From positions 1-37,211 of the forward strand of contig JAVBQX010000051.1 of the NCBI GenBank assembly GCA_031548645.1: a stretch of 37,211 nucleotides of DNA, written 5' to 3'. The DNA comes from WRMR01 sp031548645. Lineage in GTDB: Bacteria; Planctomycetota; Planctomycetia; Pirellulales; Thermoguttaceae. How positions within the stretch are numbered: position 1 is the first letter of the stretch; every line of letters starts with the position of its first letter. Of this stretch, positions 25,620-33,429 are shown piece after piece. The position numbers and the translations under genes are program-made. Below the pieces are notes generated by a model, which saw only the letters and a list, made by a program, of their open reading frames with translations, made no database searches and had not been told where the DNA came from.

Positions 25620-26936
25620 ATGGCAGCGTTTCCCGAAGTTTCCAAGATCAAATTTGAAGGCCCCGGTTCGTCCAATCCGCTGGCGTTCCGATTTTATAAC
25701 GAATCCGAAATGGTCGAAGGCAAATCGATGAAAGACCATTTCCGTTTCAGCGTCGCCTACTGGCACACGCTCCGCGGTTCCGGGGCCGACCCTTTCGGGC
25801 CGGGCACCATGCTCCGCCCGTGGGAAGACGGCACCGATTCCGTGCAAAACGCTTGCAATCGCGTCAAGGTGTTCTTCGAATTCTGTGAAAAACTCGGCGC
25901 CCCGTATTACTGTTTCCACGACCGCGACGTGGCCCCCGAAGGCGCGACGCTCGCCGAATCGAACAAGAACCTCGACGAAGTGGTCAAGGTTTTCAAGGAC
26001 GAACAGCAGCGAACCGGCATCAAACTGCTCTGGGGGACGGCCAATCTCTTCGGCAACCCGCGCTACATGCACGGAGCGGCAACCAGTTGCAACGCCGACG
26101 CATTCGCCTACGCCGCGGCGCAGGTCAAAAAGGCCCTTGAAGTGACGCTTGAACTCGGCGGCCAGGGCTACACCTTCTGGGGCGGTCGCGAAGGCTACCA
26201 GTGCATTTGGAACACCGACATGAAACGCGAAACCGACCACCTCGCCGCGTTCATGCACATGGCCGTCAATTACGCCAAGGAAATCGGTTTCAAGGGCCAG
26301 TTCTACTTCGAGCCGAAACCGAAGGAACCGACCAAACACCAGTACGACTACGATTCCGCCGCGTGCATCAACTTCCTGCGGGCCTACGGACTCGAAAAAT
26401 ACGTCAAGATGAACATCGAGACGAATCACGCGACGCTGGCCGGGCATTCGGTCGAGCACGAACTGGAGTACGCCGGCAGCCAGGGTTTCCTCGGCTCGGT
26501 CGACGCCAACGCGGGCGACATGCTCCTCGGCTGGGACACCGACCAGTTCCCGACCGACGTCTACATGACGACGAAAATGATGCTCCTCATCATGAAATAC
26601 GGCGGCTTCACGACCGGCGGTCTCAATTTCGACGCGAAAGTCCGCCGCGAAAGTTTCGAACCGATCGATTTGTTCTACGCGCACGTCGGCGGGATGGACG
26701 CCTTCGCGAAAGGTCTCAAAATCGCCGCCGAAATGCGGAAAACCGGCGAAATCGACAGGATGCTCAAGGATCGCTACAGCTCGTGGGACAGCGGCATCGG
26801 CGCCGACATCGAAGCGGGCAAATGCGACTTCAAGAGCCTCGAAAAATACATGCTCGGCAAAGGCGAAGCGACGCCGAACAAGAGCGGCCGCCAGGAACTG
26901 CTCGAAAACATCGTCAACCGCTACACGTTCCAGTAG
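25620..26936 (+). CDS. xylA: Xylose isomerase
   Basis: 439 residues, the usual size of long (class II) xylose isomerases. The start at 25620 is set by AAGGAG eight bases upstream; the open frame runs further left without support. Visible active-site motifs are YCFHDRDVAPEG (catalytic H100 and D103), FWGGREGYQ, FYFEPKPKEPTKHQYDYD (metal-binding glutamate and lysine region), NIETNHATLAGHSVEHE and LLGWDTDQFPTD. The enzyme interconverts D-xylose and D-xylulose (and glucose/fructose) in the cytosol. No xylulokinase or xylose transporter is adjacent. The XylR-like regulator of this window lies 6 kb away in another unit, so a regulatory link is not supported. Strongly GC-biased third codon positions. 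Confidence 0.97.
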   Translation: MAAFPEVSKIKFEGPGSSNPLAFRFYNESEMVEGKSMKDHFRFSVAYWHTLRGSGADPFGPGTMLRPWEDGTDSVQNACNRVKVFFEFCEKLGAPYYCFHDRDVAPEGATLAESNKNLDEVVKVFKDEQQRTGIKLLWGTANLFGNPRYMHGAATSCNADAFAYAAAQVKKALEVTLELGGQGYTFWGGREGYQCIWNTDMKRETDHLAAFMHMAVNYAKEIGFKGQFYFEPKPKEPTKHQYDYDSAACINFLRAYGLEKYVKMNIETNHATLAGHSVEHELEYAGSQGFLGSVDANAGDMLLGWDTDQFPTDVYMTTKMMLLIMKYGGFTTGGLNFDAKVRRESFEPIDLFYAHVGGMDAFAKGLKIAAEMRKTGEIDRMLKDRYSSWDSGIGADIEAGKCDFKSLEKYMLGKGEATPNKSGRQELLENIVNRYTFQ

Positions 26937-26960
26937 TGATCAGGTAGCGTTAAAAGGCAA

Positions 26961-26981
26961 GGCGGTCACGCCGTGACCGCC
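26961..26981. repeat. Palindromic intergenic repeat, family 1
   Basis: GGCGGTCACG/CGTGACCGCC palindrome (10-bp arms around one base) in the 69-base gap between convergent genes. It is one of seven palindrome units of this family between 27 and 36.3 kb. Confidence 0.8.
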
Positions 26982-27005
26982 ACCGGATTAACCGTCTCGC
27001 GTTCC

Positions 27006-28442
27006 TCAATTCTCGTATTTGATCTTGAAGCCCCAGTTCCACTGGTTGAAGAAGAGGTTGCCGCCGCGCCATTCGACCTCGCCGCGCTGGAAATCGACCG
27101 TTTCACTGCGAGGGTAAATTTTCGCCGGGTAGAACGACATCCCGTAATCCTCGTTGACGATCCAGCGGTAGGAGTCGATGCCGGAACAGAAAAAGACGTC
27201 GAGGGCCGGGTTGTCGGGGAAGTTGCGCCGCCCGAACGACGCGTCGACGGGCACCCAGCCGACGCCTTCAAAATAAACCTCGGCCCAGTCGTGCAGGTTT
27301 TTCGCGCCGGGGTGCATCATGAAACCGCTCTGCCATTTGGCCGGAATGCCGTTGTAGCGGCACAACGTCACCATCAGCAGGCTGACCATCCCGCAATCGC
27401 CGTGCTTGTTTTCGATGACGTAACCCGGGATGTTCGTCATGGTCGAATATTCGCGGGCGCTGGCCCAGGGATAATTGGCCGTGATGCCGTCGAAAATCTT
27501 CCGGACGATCTGCACCGGGTCCTTTTCGTCGCCGACGAATTGTTCGGAAAGCCGCCGGATGTCTTCCGTGAAAATCACGTGGGCCTCGCGTTCGGCGGTG
27601 TATTCCCGGTACAAGTCCGAATTTTTGTCATACGGTTTGACGTCGAACTGCGACAAGTCGAAATATTCGCCCCGGGCGGTGTAGCGGAATTGAATTTGAA
27701 ACACCGTCGGTTCGTCCTTGACCGCGATTTTTTCGGAATAGATCGAACTGTGTTTGTACTCGACCGGCGCGAAGATCGGATTGGCGAGATTCGAATCGAT
27801 CAGTTCGATGTCCCCCTGCCGACGGTGGTTTTGATGCGGGAAGGGCAGCCAGCAGCGAAGCGTTTCGCCCGCCGGGACGGTGTTGGCCGGAACGGTCAGC
27901 GTGTAGGTGACCAACATGCGTTTCGGTTCCTGGTTGTTGGGTGAACCGTTCGCCTTGGCAGTGGCGACGATTTTCGGCAGGTGTTCGACCAGGCAATCGT
28001 TCAAACTGTCGCGACCGGGGCCGTCGACGGCGAGTTTCTTTTCGCGGGCTTCCTTGCTGATCCGGAACAGGTTCGGGCCGGCGGAACCGAAATACCTTTC
28101 CTGTCCGTCAATGGTCATCACTTCGAGCGATTTTTCCGCTTTCCAACGGGCCAACTGTTCCGGCGTGACATCGGGGAAATACCGCTTGATGTAAGATAAA
28201 ACTTCGTCTTCGGTTGCGCTGAAGTCATCTTCGATGCGGTCAAGCTGTTCGCGACGCAGCAGCAGATCCCAGGCCGTGGCGGGCGGGGTGGCCGGATCGA
28301 CCATTTGGCGGTTGATCAGTGCTTTCGCCGCGGAAAAATTCCCGGCGGCGATCTCATCTTCGATCGAAGCGGTTTGTGCCGAAATAGGCGTTACGATTTG
28401 CAGAAGGAAAAACAAAATCAGGCCCAAGCCGATATGTCTCAT
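27006..28442 (-). CDS. Secreted transglutaminase-like (cysteine protease fold) protein
   Basis: 478 residues from the ATG at 28442, which has GGAG nine bases upstream and begins a signal peptide (GLGLILFFLLQIVTPISAQ); the open frame extends 86 codons further without support. Residues 170-270 resemble a beta-domain preceding transglutaminase cores (LVTYTLTVPANTVPAGETLRCWLPFP). The core shows the full triad: NKHGDCGMVSLL (C350), NLHDWAEVYF (H384) and GWVPVDASFG (D400). Such proteins act as extracellular cysteine peptidases or transglutaminases; in bacteria they are often peptidases or peptide cross-link hydrolases. Convergent with xylA and divergent from the proline-rich protein gene. Confidence 0.9.
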   Translation of the reverse strand: MRHIGLGLILFFLLQIVTPISAQTASIEDEIAAGNFSAAKALINRQMVDPATPPATAWDLLLRREQLDRIEDDFSATEDEVLSYIKRYFPDVTPEQLARWKAEKSLEVMTIDGQERYFGSAGPNLFRISKEAREKKLAVDGPGRDSLNDCLVEHLPKIVATAKANGSPNNQEPKRMLVTYTLTVPANTVPAGETLRCWLPFPHQNHRRQGDIELIDSNLANPIFAPVEYKHSSIYSEKIAVKDEPTVFQIQFRYTARGEYFDLSQFDVKPYDKNSDLYREYTAEREAHVIFTEDIRRLSEQFVGDEKDPVQIVRKIFDGITANYPWASAREYSTMTNIPGYVIENKHGDCGMVSLLMVTLCRYNGIPAKWQSGFMMHPGAKNLHDWAEVYFEGVGWVPVDASFGRRNFPDNPALDVFFCSGIDSYRWIVNEDYGMSFYPAKIYPRSETVDFQRGEVEWRGGNLFFNQWNWGFKIKYEN

Positions 28443-28772
28443 GGTGGGTTTCTCCAAAAAGTGATAAAATCGGTGATATATTGAAGTTCGGCAACGCCGC
28501 GCGAACCACTTGCCGATTGTACCATAAACGAACCGCTGATGCAAATTATCACTGGCGAAACATCCGACAGTACTCCTGAATCTGTGACAACACAGGCCGA
28601 CCGCCAAGGTTTCGCCAGATTTTTTCAAAAAAACGATCTTTTTTCTCAAAAAACTTTCAAGTTTTTCTGTCGCACTTCCGCGTCGTTTGATCATTGACAT
28701 GTTAGTGAGGGACGCTCAATCCTTCGCAACAAATCAAAATAGTTTTATAAGTCAAATGAACGGAGGTGTATG
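28443..28772. other. Intergenic region with structured elements
   Basis: 330-base divergent spacer. It contains an inverted-repeat element at 28552-28618 (listed separately) and an AT-rich hairpin at 28649-28666 (AAAAACTT, TC, AAGTTTTT). A TATAAG at 28746 with TTCGCA 17 bases upstream could be a promoter of the proline-rich gene, but it lies very close to that start. No gene seen. Confidence 0.5.
28552..28618. ncRNA. Candidate structured RNA element of unknown type
   Basis: A perfect 10-bp inverted repeat CTGGCGAAAC (28552-28561) / GTTTCGCCAG (28609-28618) encloses a second hairpin CTGTG-ACAA-CACAG (28582-28595). On the plus strand the outer stem is followed by ATTTTTTC, as in a terminator; on the minus strand it would lie in the leader of the transglutaminase-like gene. 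It matches no riboswitch class I know. Confidence 0.35.
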
Positions 28773-29270
28773 ATGAAAAAGTTCGCGAATTATCAAATGA
28801 TCGTTTGTGGTGCGGCCTTTGCATTGATGATTGCCCTGACCGCCTCCAACGCACAAGCTCAAAACAACGCTATCCGCAGGGCGGAACCGGCAAGACCCAA
28901 TAATGTGCAGGTTCCGCATGTTGCGGCGATGCCGCAGAAAACATCGCCGCAAATGGCACAACAACCGCAGCATCGACCGGCTATCGCCCAAGCCCCCGCC
29001 GTCATGCCGACTGTGAATCATTACAAACCGACGCCGGTTGTCATGCCAAATCACCAGCCCAGCCACCACCCGATGATTCCGACAGCACCGACGAAATACG
29101 AGCCCCCGAGAGTCGCGCAACCGGTCGCCCCGGCCCATCATGTCACGGTCAATCCGCCGCATGTTCAACCAGCCCCGCAAAAAACCGTGATCGTCGAACA
29201 GCAGCCGCAAATCATCGTCGTGCAGCCGAAAAAGACGCTGCTGGATAGGCTCTTCGACAAGATTTTCTGA
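28773..29270 (+). CDS. Secreted proline/glutamine/histidine-rich protein
   Basis: 165 residues. GGAGG at 28762-28766 is six bases from the ATG at 28773; an ATG three bases earlier is too close. The signal peptide is clear (MIVCGAAFALMIALTASNAQAQ). The mature protein is a low-complexity, probably unfolded chain rich in Pro, Gln, His, Ala and Val (QMAQQPQHRPAIAQAP, PNHQPSHHPMIP), ending in TVIVEQQPQIIVVQPKK and a short amphipathic tail LLDRLFDKIF. No domain family recognised. Unstructured chain plus terminal helix suggests a cell-envelope or spacer protein, or a histidine-based metal binder; neither is demonstrated. A strong terminator follows, so it is monocistronic. Confidence 0.85.
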   Translation: MKKFANYQMIVCGAAFALMIALTASNAQAQNNAIRRAEPARPNNVQVPHVAAMPQKTSPQMAQQPQHRPAIAQAPAVMPTVNHYKPTPVVMPNHQPSHHPMIPTAPTKYEPPRVAQPVAPAHHVTVNPPHVQPAPQKTVIVEQQPQIIVVQPKKTLLDRLFDKIF

Positions 29271-29296
29271 TACGTCTCAATCATCGATCAACCCCG

Positions 29297-29324
29297 AACG
29301 CCCGGCATGTCCGGGCGTTTTTTT
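29297..29324 (+). terminator. Strong Rho-independent terminator
   Basis: AACGCCCGG (29297-29305), loop CATGT, CCGGGCGTT (29311-29319), with a T7 run to 29324. It ends the proline-rich gene; on the opposite strand there is no T-run, so it does not serve bioB. Confidence 0.93.
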
Positions 29325-29365
29325 GGGGCGTCCGGCATGGGCATATGGGAGGTGGATCGCCTGTA

Positions 29366-30298
29366 TCATTTCATGCAGGTCAGGTTCAGTCGTTCGATCA
29401 TTCGGCGGTCGGATTCGGGCGTGATGCCGCTGGTGGTCAGGTAATTGCCGGTCATGAGGGCGTTGGCCCCGGCGTCGAACATCCGGTGCTGCCTGTCGGC
29501 GAGGATTTTTGGTCTGCCGCCGCAGATTCGCAGTGACGTTTGCGGCAAAATCAACCGGAACAGGGCGATGATTCGCAGGGCGTCTTCCGCGGTCAGGGGC
29601 GGGTGATCGGCCAGCGGCGTGCCCGGGTGGGCGTGTAAAAAGTTGAGCGGTACGCTGTTGACGCCAAGTTCGCGGAGTGAAACGGCCAAATTCGCCCGGT
29701 CCTCCCAACTTTCGCCAAGCCCGAACAGCGCCCCGCTGCACACTTCAAGTCCGGCGTCGATGGCCCGGCGAACGGTTGCATGGCGACCTCGCCAGTTTTG
29801 CGTATCACAAATCGTCGGATAAAACGCCTCCGACGTTTCGAGGTTGTGATGATAGCGGGTCAGGCCCGCGTCTTTGAGCCGGACGAGCGATTCGCGGTCG
29901 AGCCGGCCCAACGAGGCGCACATTTTGATGCGGCCCGAACGCGAGACGGTTGACACGGCCTCTGCAATTTGCCCAATTTCGCGTGAAGAGACGGTTGCCC
30001 CGCTGGTGACGATGCCGAAATGCGTCGCCCCGCTATCGGCCGCCGCTTCGGCTTCCGCGATCAGTTGTTGCGTCTCAAGCATTGGATAGGTCGTCACTTG
30101 CGAATTGTGGTGCACGCTTTGGGAACAAAACGCACAGTTATTCGGGCACAGGCCGCATTTCGCGTTGACGATCATGCAGGTTTCGATCTCATCGCCGAAC
30201 GACCGTTCACGAAGGTTTCCCGTAACGCGAAACAGTTCCTCAAGTGGCGTTTCCGTTGCGAGTTTCAAATTGTCGCGGGTATCAAATTGGTTTGGCAT
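29366..30298 (-). CDS. bioB: Biotin synthase
   Basis: 310 residues, normal length for the family. The radical-SAM cluster motif is C51-PNN-C55-AF-C58 (CxxxCxxC) in AKCGLCPNNCAFCSQS; further BioB-specific stretches are HFGIVTSGA, HHNLETSEAFYPTICDT, CSGALFGLGESWEDR, LNFLHAHPGTPL and the C-terminal MTGNYLTTSG. It inserts sulfur into dethiobiotin in the cytosol using one 4Fe-4S and one 2Fe-2S cluster. No other bio gene is next to it. The gene is flanked upstream by a palindromic repeat pair at 30319-30425. Confidence 0.97.
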   Translation of the reverse strand: MPNQFDTRDNLKLATETPLEELFRVTGNLRERSFGDEIETCMIVNAKCGLCPNNCAFCSQSVHHNSQVTTYPMLETQQLIAEAEAAADSGATHFGIVTSGATVSSREIGQIAEAVSTVSRSGRIKMCASLGRLDRESLVRLKDAGLTRYHHNLETSEAFYPTICDTQNWRGRHATVRRAIDAGLEVCSGALFGLGESWEDRANLAVSLRELGVNSVPLNFLHAHPGTPLADHPPLTAEDALRIIALFRLILPQTSLRICGGRPKILADRQHRMFDAGANALMTGNYLTTSGITPESDRRMIERLNLTCMK

Positions 30299-30318
30299 GG
30301 GCGAATCCCTAATTATCC

Positions 30319-30397
30319 GGTAGGGCGGTCACGCCCTGACCGCCCCCAAGTAGCGCAATGGATGTTCCGGCGGCGGTCTCGGCGAGACCGCCCTACC
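30319..30397. repeat. Composite palindromic element, family 1 (inverted pair)
   Basis: Two palindromes face each other: GGCGGTCA/TGACCGCC at 30324-30344, preceded by GGTAG, and GGCGGTCTC/GAGACCGCC at 30372-30392, followed by CTACC. The outer ends GGTAGGGCGGTC and GACCGCCCTACC are exact inverted repeats, giving a 79-bp unit like a REP/BIME or very small MITE. It lies between the divergent bioB and asnS genes. Confidence 0.8.
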
Positions 30398-30399
30398 TT

Positions 30400-30425
30400 C
30401 CGCCGAACAAGTTCGGCGGCTAATA
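30400..30425 (+). repeat. Palindromic hairpin repeat, family 2 (AA loop)
   Basis: CCGCCGAAC-AA-GTTCGGCGG followed by CTAATA. One of five copies with the same C-AA-G loop; the others are near 32013, 32053, 32098 and 35170. Confidence 0.7.
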
Positions 30426-30468
30426 ATTTGCGGCAAAAGTCTATATCATGCGAAAAAGGGGAGTACTC

Positions 30469-30497
30469 TTGACGTTGAACGAAAATGGCATTAACAT
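30469..30497 (+). promoter_or_regulatory. Candidate promoter of asnS
   Basis: TTGACG (30469-30474), 17-base spacer, TAACAT (30492-30497). Leader of about 90 bases to the ATG at 30592, without a recognised leader element. Confidence 0.5.
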
Positions 30498-30591
30498 GCG
30501 GTGATATATCATTTTACAGAAGTGACGCGATCCGAAAAGATGAGGCGGACCGTCACGGCAGAAATTCAGAATCCTCATTCACGGGATTATC

Positions 30592-31989
30592 ATGACGGAC
30601 ATCCTCTCAGTGCGAGCGGCGCGGCAGGCGGAAAACATTGGCAAAACGGTTTTGATTCGGGGCTGGGTGCGAACCCGGCGCGACTCGAAAGCCGGATTCA
30701 GTTTCATTGAGTTGAACGACGGTTCCTGTTTCGGCAACGTGCAGGTGCTGGCCCCGAATTCGCTGGCCAATTACGATTCGACCGTCATGCAGTTGACCAG
30801 CGGTTGCAGCGTCGCCGTGACCGGGCTCGTCAAGGAATCGCCGGGGCAGGGCCAGGCGACCGAAATTGAGGCGACGCAGGTCGAGCTGCTCGGCTCGGCC
30901 GACGCGGAAACCTATCCGCTGCAAAAAAAGCGGCATTCGCTCGAATTTTTGCGGACGATCGCCCATTTGCGGCCCCGCACGAACACTTTCGGGGCGGTCG
31001 CCCGGGTGCGGAACCAGGTCAGTTCGTCGATCCACCGCTTCTTCCAGGAAGAAGGCTTTTTGTACGTCAACACGCCGCTCATCACGGCCAGCGACTGCGA
31101 AGGGGCCGGCGAAATGTTCCGCGTATCGACGCTTGATTTCGACAACCCGCCGCGAACGCCGGACGGAAAAATCGACGATGCGAAAGACTTTTTCGAGCGC
31201 CGGGCCTACCTGACGGTCAGCGGACAGTTGGAAGGCGAGACCTACGCCTGCGGGCTGGGACGCATTTACACTTTCGGGCCGACCTTCCGCGCGGAAAACT
31301 CGAACACCGCACGCCACCTGGCAGAATTTTGGATGGTCGAACCGGAGGCCGCGTTTTACGAACTGCCCGAAAACATGGACTTGGCCGAACGCTTCCTGAA
31401 GCGGATTTTTCGCGATGTCATGGAACATTGCGCCGAAGACATGCAGTTTTTCAACAGCCAGATCGACAAGACGATCCTGGAAACGCTGACGAAAATCTGC
31501 GAAAGCAGCTTCGAACGGGTGCCCTACACCGAGGCGATCGACATCCTGCTCAAGTCGGGCGAAAAATTCGAGTACAAGGTCGAATGGGGCATTGATTTGC
31601 AAAGCGAGCACGAGCGTTATCTCGTCGAGCGGCATTTCAACCGGCCGGTCATTTTGTTCGACTACCCGCGAACGATCAAGCCCTTCTACATGAAGGTCAA
31701 CGACGACGGGAAAACCGTCCGCGCGATGGACGTGCTCGTGCCGAAAGTCGGCGAAATCATCGGCGGCAGCCAGCGCGAGGAGCGGCTCGACGTTTTGCAG
31801 ACGCGCATGGCGGAACAGCAGCTCGACCCGGCCGATTACTGGTGGTACGTCGACCTGCGGCGCTACGGCACCGTGCCGCATTCCGGCTTCGGACTCGGGC
31901 TCGAACGCGCCGTGCAGTTCGTCACCGGCATGGCCAACATCCGCGACGTGATCCCCTTCCCCCGCACGCCCGGCACCTGTGATTTTTAG
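30592..31989 (+). CDS. asnS: Asparagine--tRNA ligase
   Basis: 465 residues, normal for bacterial AsnRS. The N-terminal OB-fold anticodon-binding domain is at about 18-105 (VLIRGWVRTRRDSKAGFSFIELNDGS). The class II catalytic domain has motif 2 FRAENSNTARHLAEFWMVEPE and motif 3 HSGFGLGLERAVQF; TASDCEGAGEMF and the C-terminal RDVIPFPRTPG are typical of AsnRS and separate it from AspRS. It charges tRNA-Asn with asparagine in the cytosol, so the organism can make Asn-tRNA directly. Weak ribosome site (CGGGATT). GC-rich, with strongly biased third positions as in the other housekeeping genes here. Confidence 0.97.
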   Translation: MTDILSVRAARQAENIGKTVLIRGWVRTRRDSKAGFSFIELNDGSCFGNVQVLAPNSLANYDSTVMQLTSGCSVAVTGLVKESPGQGQATEIEATQVELLGSADAETYPLQKKRHSLEFLRTIAHLRPRTNTFGAVARVRNQVSSSIHRFFQEEGFLYVNTPLITASDCEGAGEMFRVSTLDFDNPPRTPDGKIDDAKDFFERRAYLTVSGQLEGETYACGLGRIYTFGPTFRAENSNTARHLAEFWMVEPEAAFYELPENMDLAERFLKRIFRDVMEHCAEDMQFFNSQIDKTILETLTKICESSFERVPYTEAIDILLKSGEKFEYKVEWGIDLQSEHERYLVERHFNRPVILFDYPRTIKPFYMKVNDDGKTVRAMDVLVPKVGEIIGGSQREERLDVLQTRMAEQQLDPADYWWYVDLRRYGTVPHSGFGLGLERAVQFVTGMANIRDVIPFPRTPGTCDF

Positions 31990-32013
31990 GTGACGATTCG
32001 ATTCAATTTTCAT

Positions 32014-32117
32014 GGCCGAAGAACTTGTTCGGCGCGACCGCATCACCTTTTTGCGTCGAACAAGTTCGACCGCTAATATGGAAATGGAATATGTATCGCG
32101 CCGGACTTGTCCGGGGA
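32014..32117. repeat. Cluster of three family-2 hairpin repeats
   Basis: Minus-orientation copy at 32014-32034 (CGCCGAAC-AA-GTTC, then TTCGGC), plus-orientation copy at 32053-32078 (GTCGAAC-AA-GTTCGAC, then CGCTAATA), and minus-orientation copy at 32098-32117 (CCGGAC-AA-GTCCGG). All keep the AA loop while stem bases change in pairs. Confidence 0.65.
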
Positions 32118-32204
32118 TTGCGCTGCGTTTCATCCCCGGCTCTTTTGCTTTCCGTTCTTTTTCATTCTGTATTCTGCATTTTGCATTAACATCACATATC
32201 TTCT

Positions 32205-32234
32205 TTGTGATTATATGTTTCCGACGGGTATAAT
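32205..32234 (+). promoter_or_regulatory. Candidate promoter of the fasciclin-domain gene
   Basis: TTGTGA (32205-32210), 18-base spacer, perfect TATAAT (32229-32234). Leader of about 136 bases to the ATG at 32377. Confidence 0.6.
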
Positions 32235-32376
32235 TTGCCGGAAAATTTCACTTGCGTTGTTTTGCCGTATGTTTTTTTGGCTTGTATTGACGACAAGCGT
32301 TCGACACGGCGGTCGACGATCCGGCAAACGGACGATTGCAGATGTCACTGACACAGAACGAGAAAGGTATAGACTG

Positions 32377-33189
32377 ATGAAAAAATCGACGATGAAAACG
32401 GCGGCTTGCACGACCATCGCGGCACTGGGTTTGGCGGTCGGCGGTTGCGCGGTCAATGCGCAGGAACCCGTGAAACCCCTGCCGACTCCCCAGACAACGA
32501 CCCCCGGCAGTGTGATGCCGCACCAACACACGGCTCCGGCGACCACCCCGGCCAAACCGCAAAGCACGCCGCAGACCACCACTCCGGCCACGCCGCAGAA
32601 ACCGGCCGCGACGACTCCCGCCGCGAAATCGCCGGAACAGCCCGCGAAGACGATCGCGGACACCTTGAAGGGCATGACCGAATGCTCGACCTTCATGAAG
32701 AACGCGGAAAAGAGCGGCGTGGCCAAGGAATTCTCCGAGAAGGGGCCCTACACCGTCCTGGTGCCGGTCAATTCCGCCTACGAGGCTTTACCGGCCAAAG
32801 TGCGGGATGACATCACCAAAAACGAGAAGAAAGACAAGGCCGTTTCCCGCTTCCACGTTCTCAAGGGCGACTACACCGTCGATGCCTTGCAAACGAAGAA
32901 TGAAATCGACACCTTCTGCGATGAAGGCGAAGATTGCACCATGGACTTCGTTGAAATCACCAAGCCTGCTAAGAACGTGATTCTCAAGGAAATTCCGTGC
33001 AGCAATGGCCGCATTTACCTGATCAACATGGTTTTGATCCCCGAATCGCTCAAGGAAGGCAGTCTCCTGGAACGCACCGGCAAGGCTGTCGGTTCCGAAG
33101 CGAAAAACGTGTATAACGAATCGCGCGAAGCGGTCGGATCGGGCCTGAAAAAGGCCTCGGAATTCGTGACGCCGACCCCGGCGAAATAA
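32377..33189 (+). CDS. Exported fasciclin (FAS1)-domain protein
   Basis: 270 residues from the ATG at 32377, with AGAAAGG upstream; the longer open frame lacks a start signal. Exported: TIAALGLAVGGC could be a lipobox (C24), or cleavage may occur at VNA-Q. Residues 28-90 are a Pro/Thr-rich linker (TPQTTTPGSV, AKPQSTPQTTTPATPQ). Residues 92-225 are a FAS1 domain: TIADTLKGMTECSTFMKNAEKSG, GPYTVLVPVNSAYEALP, FHVLKGDYTVDAL and a closing GRIYLINMVLIP. Two cysteine pairs within it (CDEGEDC and PCSNG) are unusual for FAS1 and may form disulfides. The tail is helical. FAS1 domains mediate adhesion in extracellular and surface proteins; a cell-surface role is inferred. Confidence 0.9.
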   Translation: MKKSTMKTAACTTIAALGLAVGGCAVNAQEPVKPLPTPQTTTPGSVMPHQHTAPATTPAKPQSTPQTTTPATPQKPAATTPAAKSPEQPAKTIADTLKGMTECSTFMKNAEKSGVAKEFSEKGPYTVLVPVNSAYEALPAKVRDDITKNEKKDKAVSRFHVLKGDYTVDALQTKNEIDTFCDEGEDCTMDFVEITKPAKNVILKEIPCSNGRIYLINMVLIPESLKEGSLLERTGKAVGSEAKNVYNESREAVGSGLKKASEFVTPTPAK

Positions 33190-33205
33190 CGCAATGTTTC
33201 CAAAC

Positions 33206-33269
33206 AAGGTAGGGCTCGCTCGCCGAGCGAGCCGCGAATTCGGCGGTCTCGGCGAGACCGCCCTACCTT
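33206..33269. repeat. Composite palindromic element, family 1
   Basis: AAGGTAGGGC at the left and GCCCTACCTT at the right are exact inverted ends. Inside are two palindromes: GGCTCGCTC/GAGCGAGCC at 33213-33233 and GGCGGTCTC/GAGACCGCC at 33242-33262. Same layout as 30319-30397 with a changed but still paired first stem. Confidence 0.8.
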
Positions 33270-33352
33270 TTTCTTGTCGCCAAATTCGATTTTTTAGCAC
33301 ATCATTGTCGCGGTTCTGAATACCGTGTAAATTTCCGGAAAAATCGGTGTCG

Positions 33353-33381
33353 CTGGCAGTATGGGGGGAAAATGCTATAAT
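33353..33381 (+). promoter_or_regulatory. Promoter of glnS (extended -10)
   Basis: CTGGCA (33353-33358), 17-base spacer, TATAAT (33376-33381) preceded by TGC, an extended -10. Leader of about 42 bases to the ATG at 33430. Confidence 0.7.
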
Positions 33382-33429
33382 GGTCACCTGTTGACATTTC
33401 AATTTTTCCCTCCCGAGCCGGAGTAAAAC

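Larger units (their letters stand above)
31990..32376. other. Intergenic region: hairpin repeats and promoter
   Basis: 387 bases between asnS and the fasciclin gene. It holds three family-2 hairpins (32014-32034, 32053-32078, 32098-32117) in alternating orientation and a promoter at 32205-32234. An open frame crosses it but has no start signal; the coding region starts at 32377. Confidence 0.7.

Noticed and set aside
25599..26684. 361-codon minus-strand frame
   Set aside because: Antisense of xylA; Val/Phe/Glu-rich translation typical of mirrored GC-biased codons.
30607..32133. 508-codon minus-strand frame
   Set aside because: Antisense of asnS, without any family resemblance.
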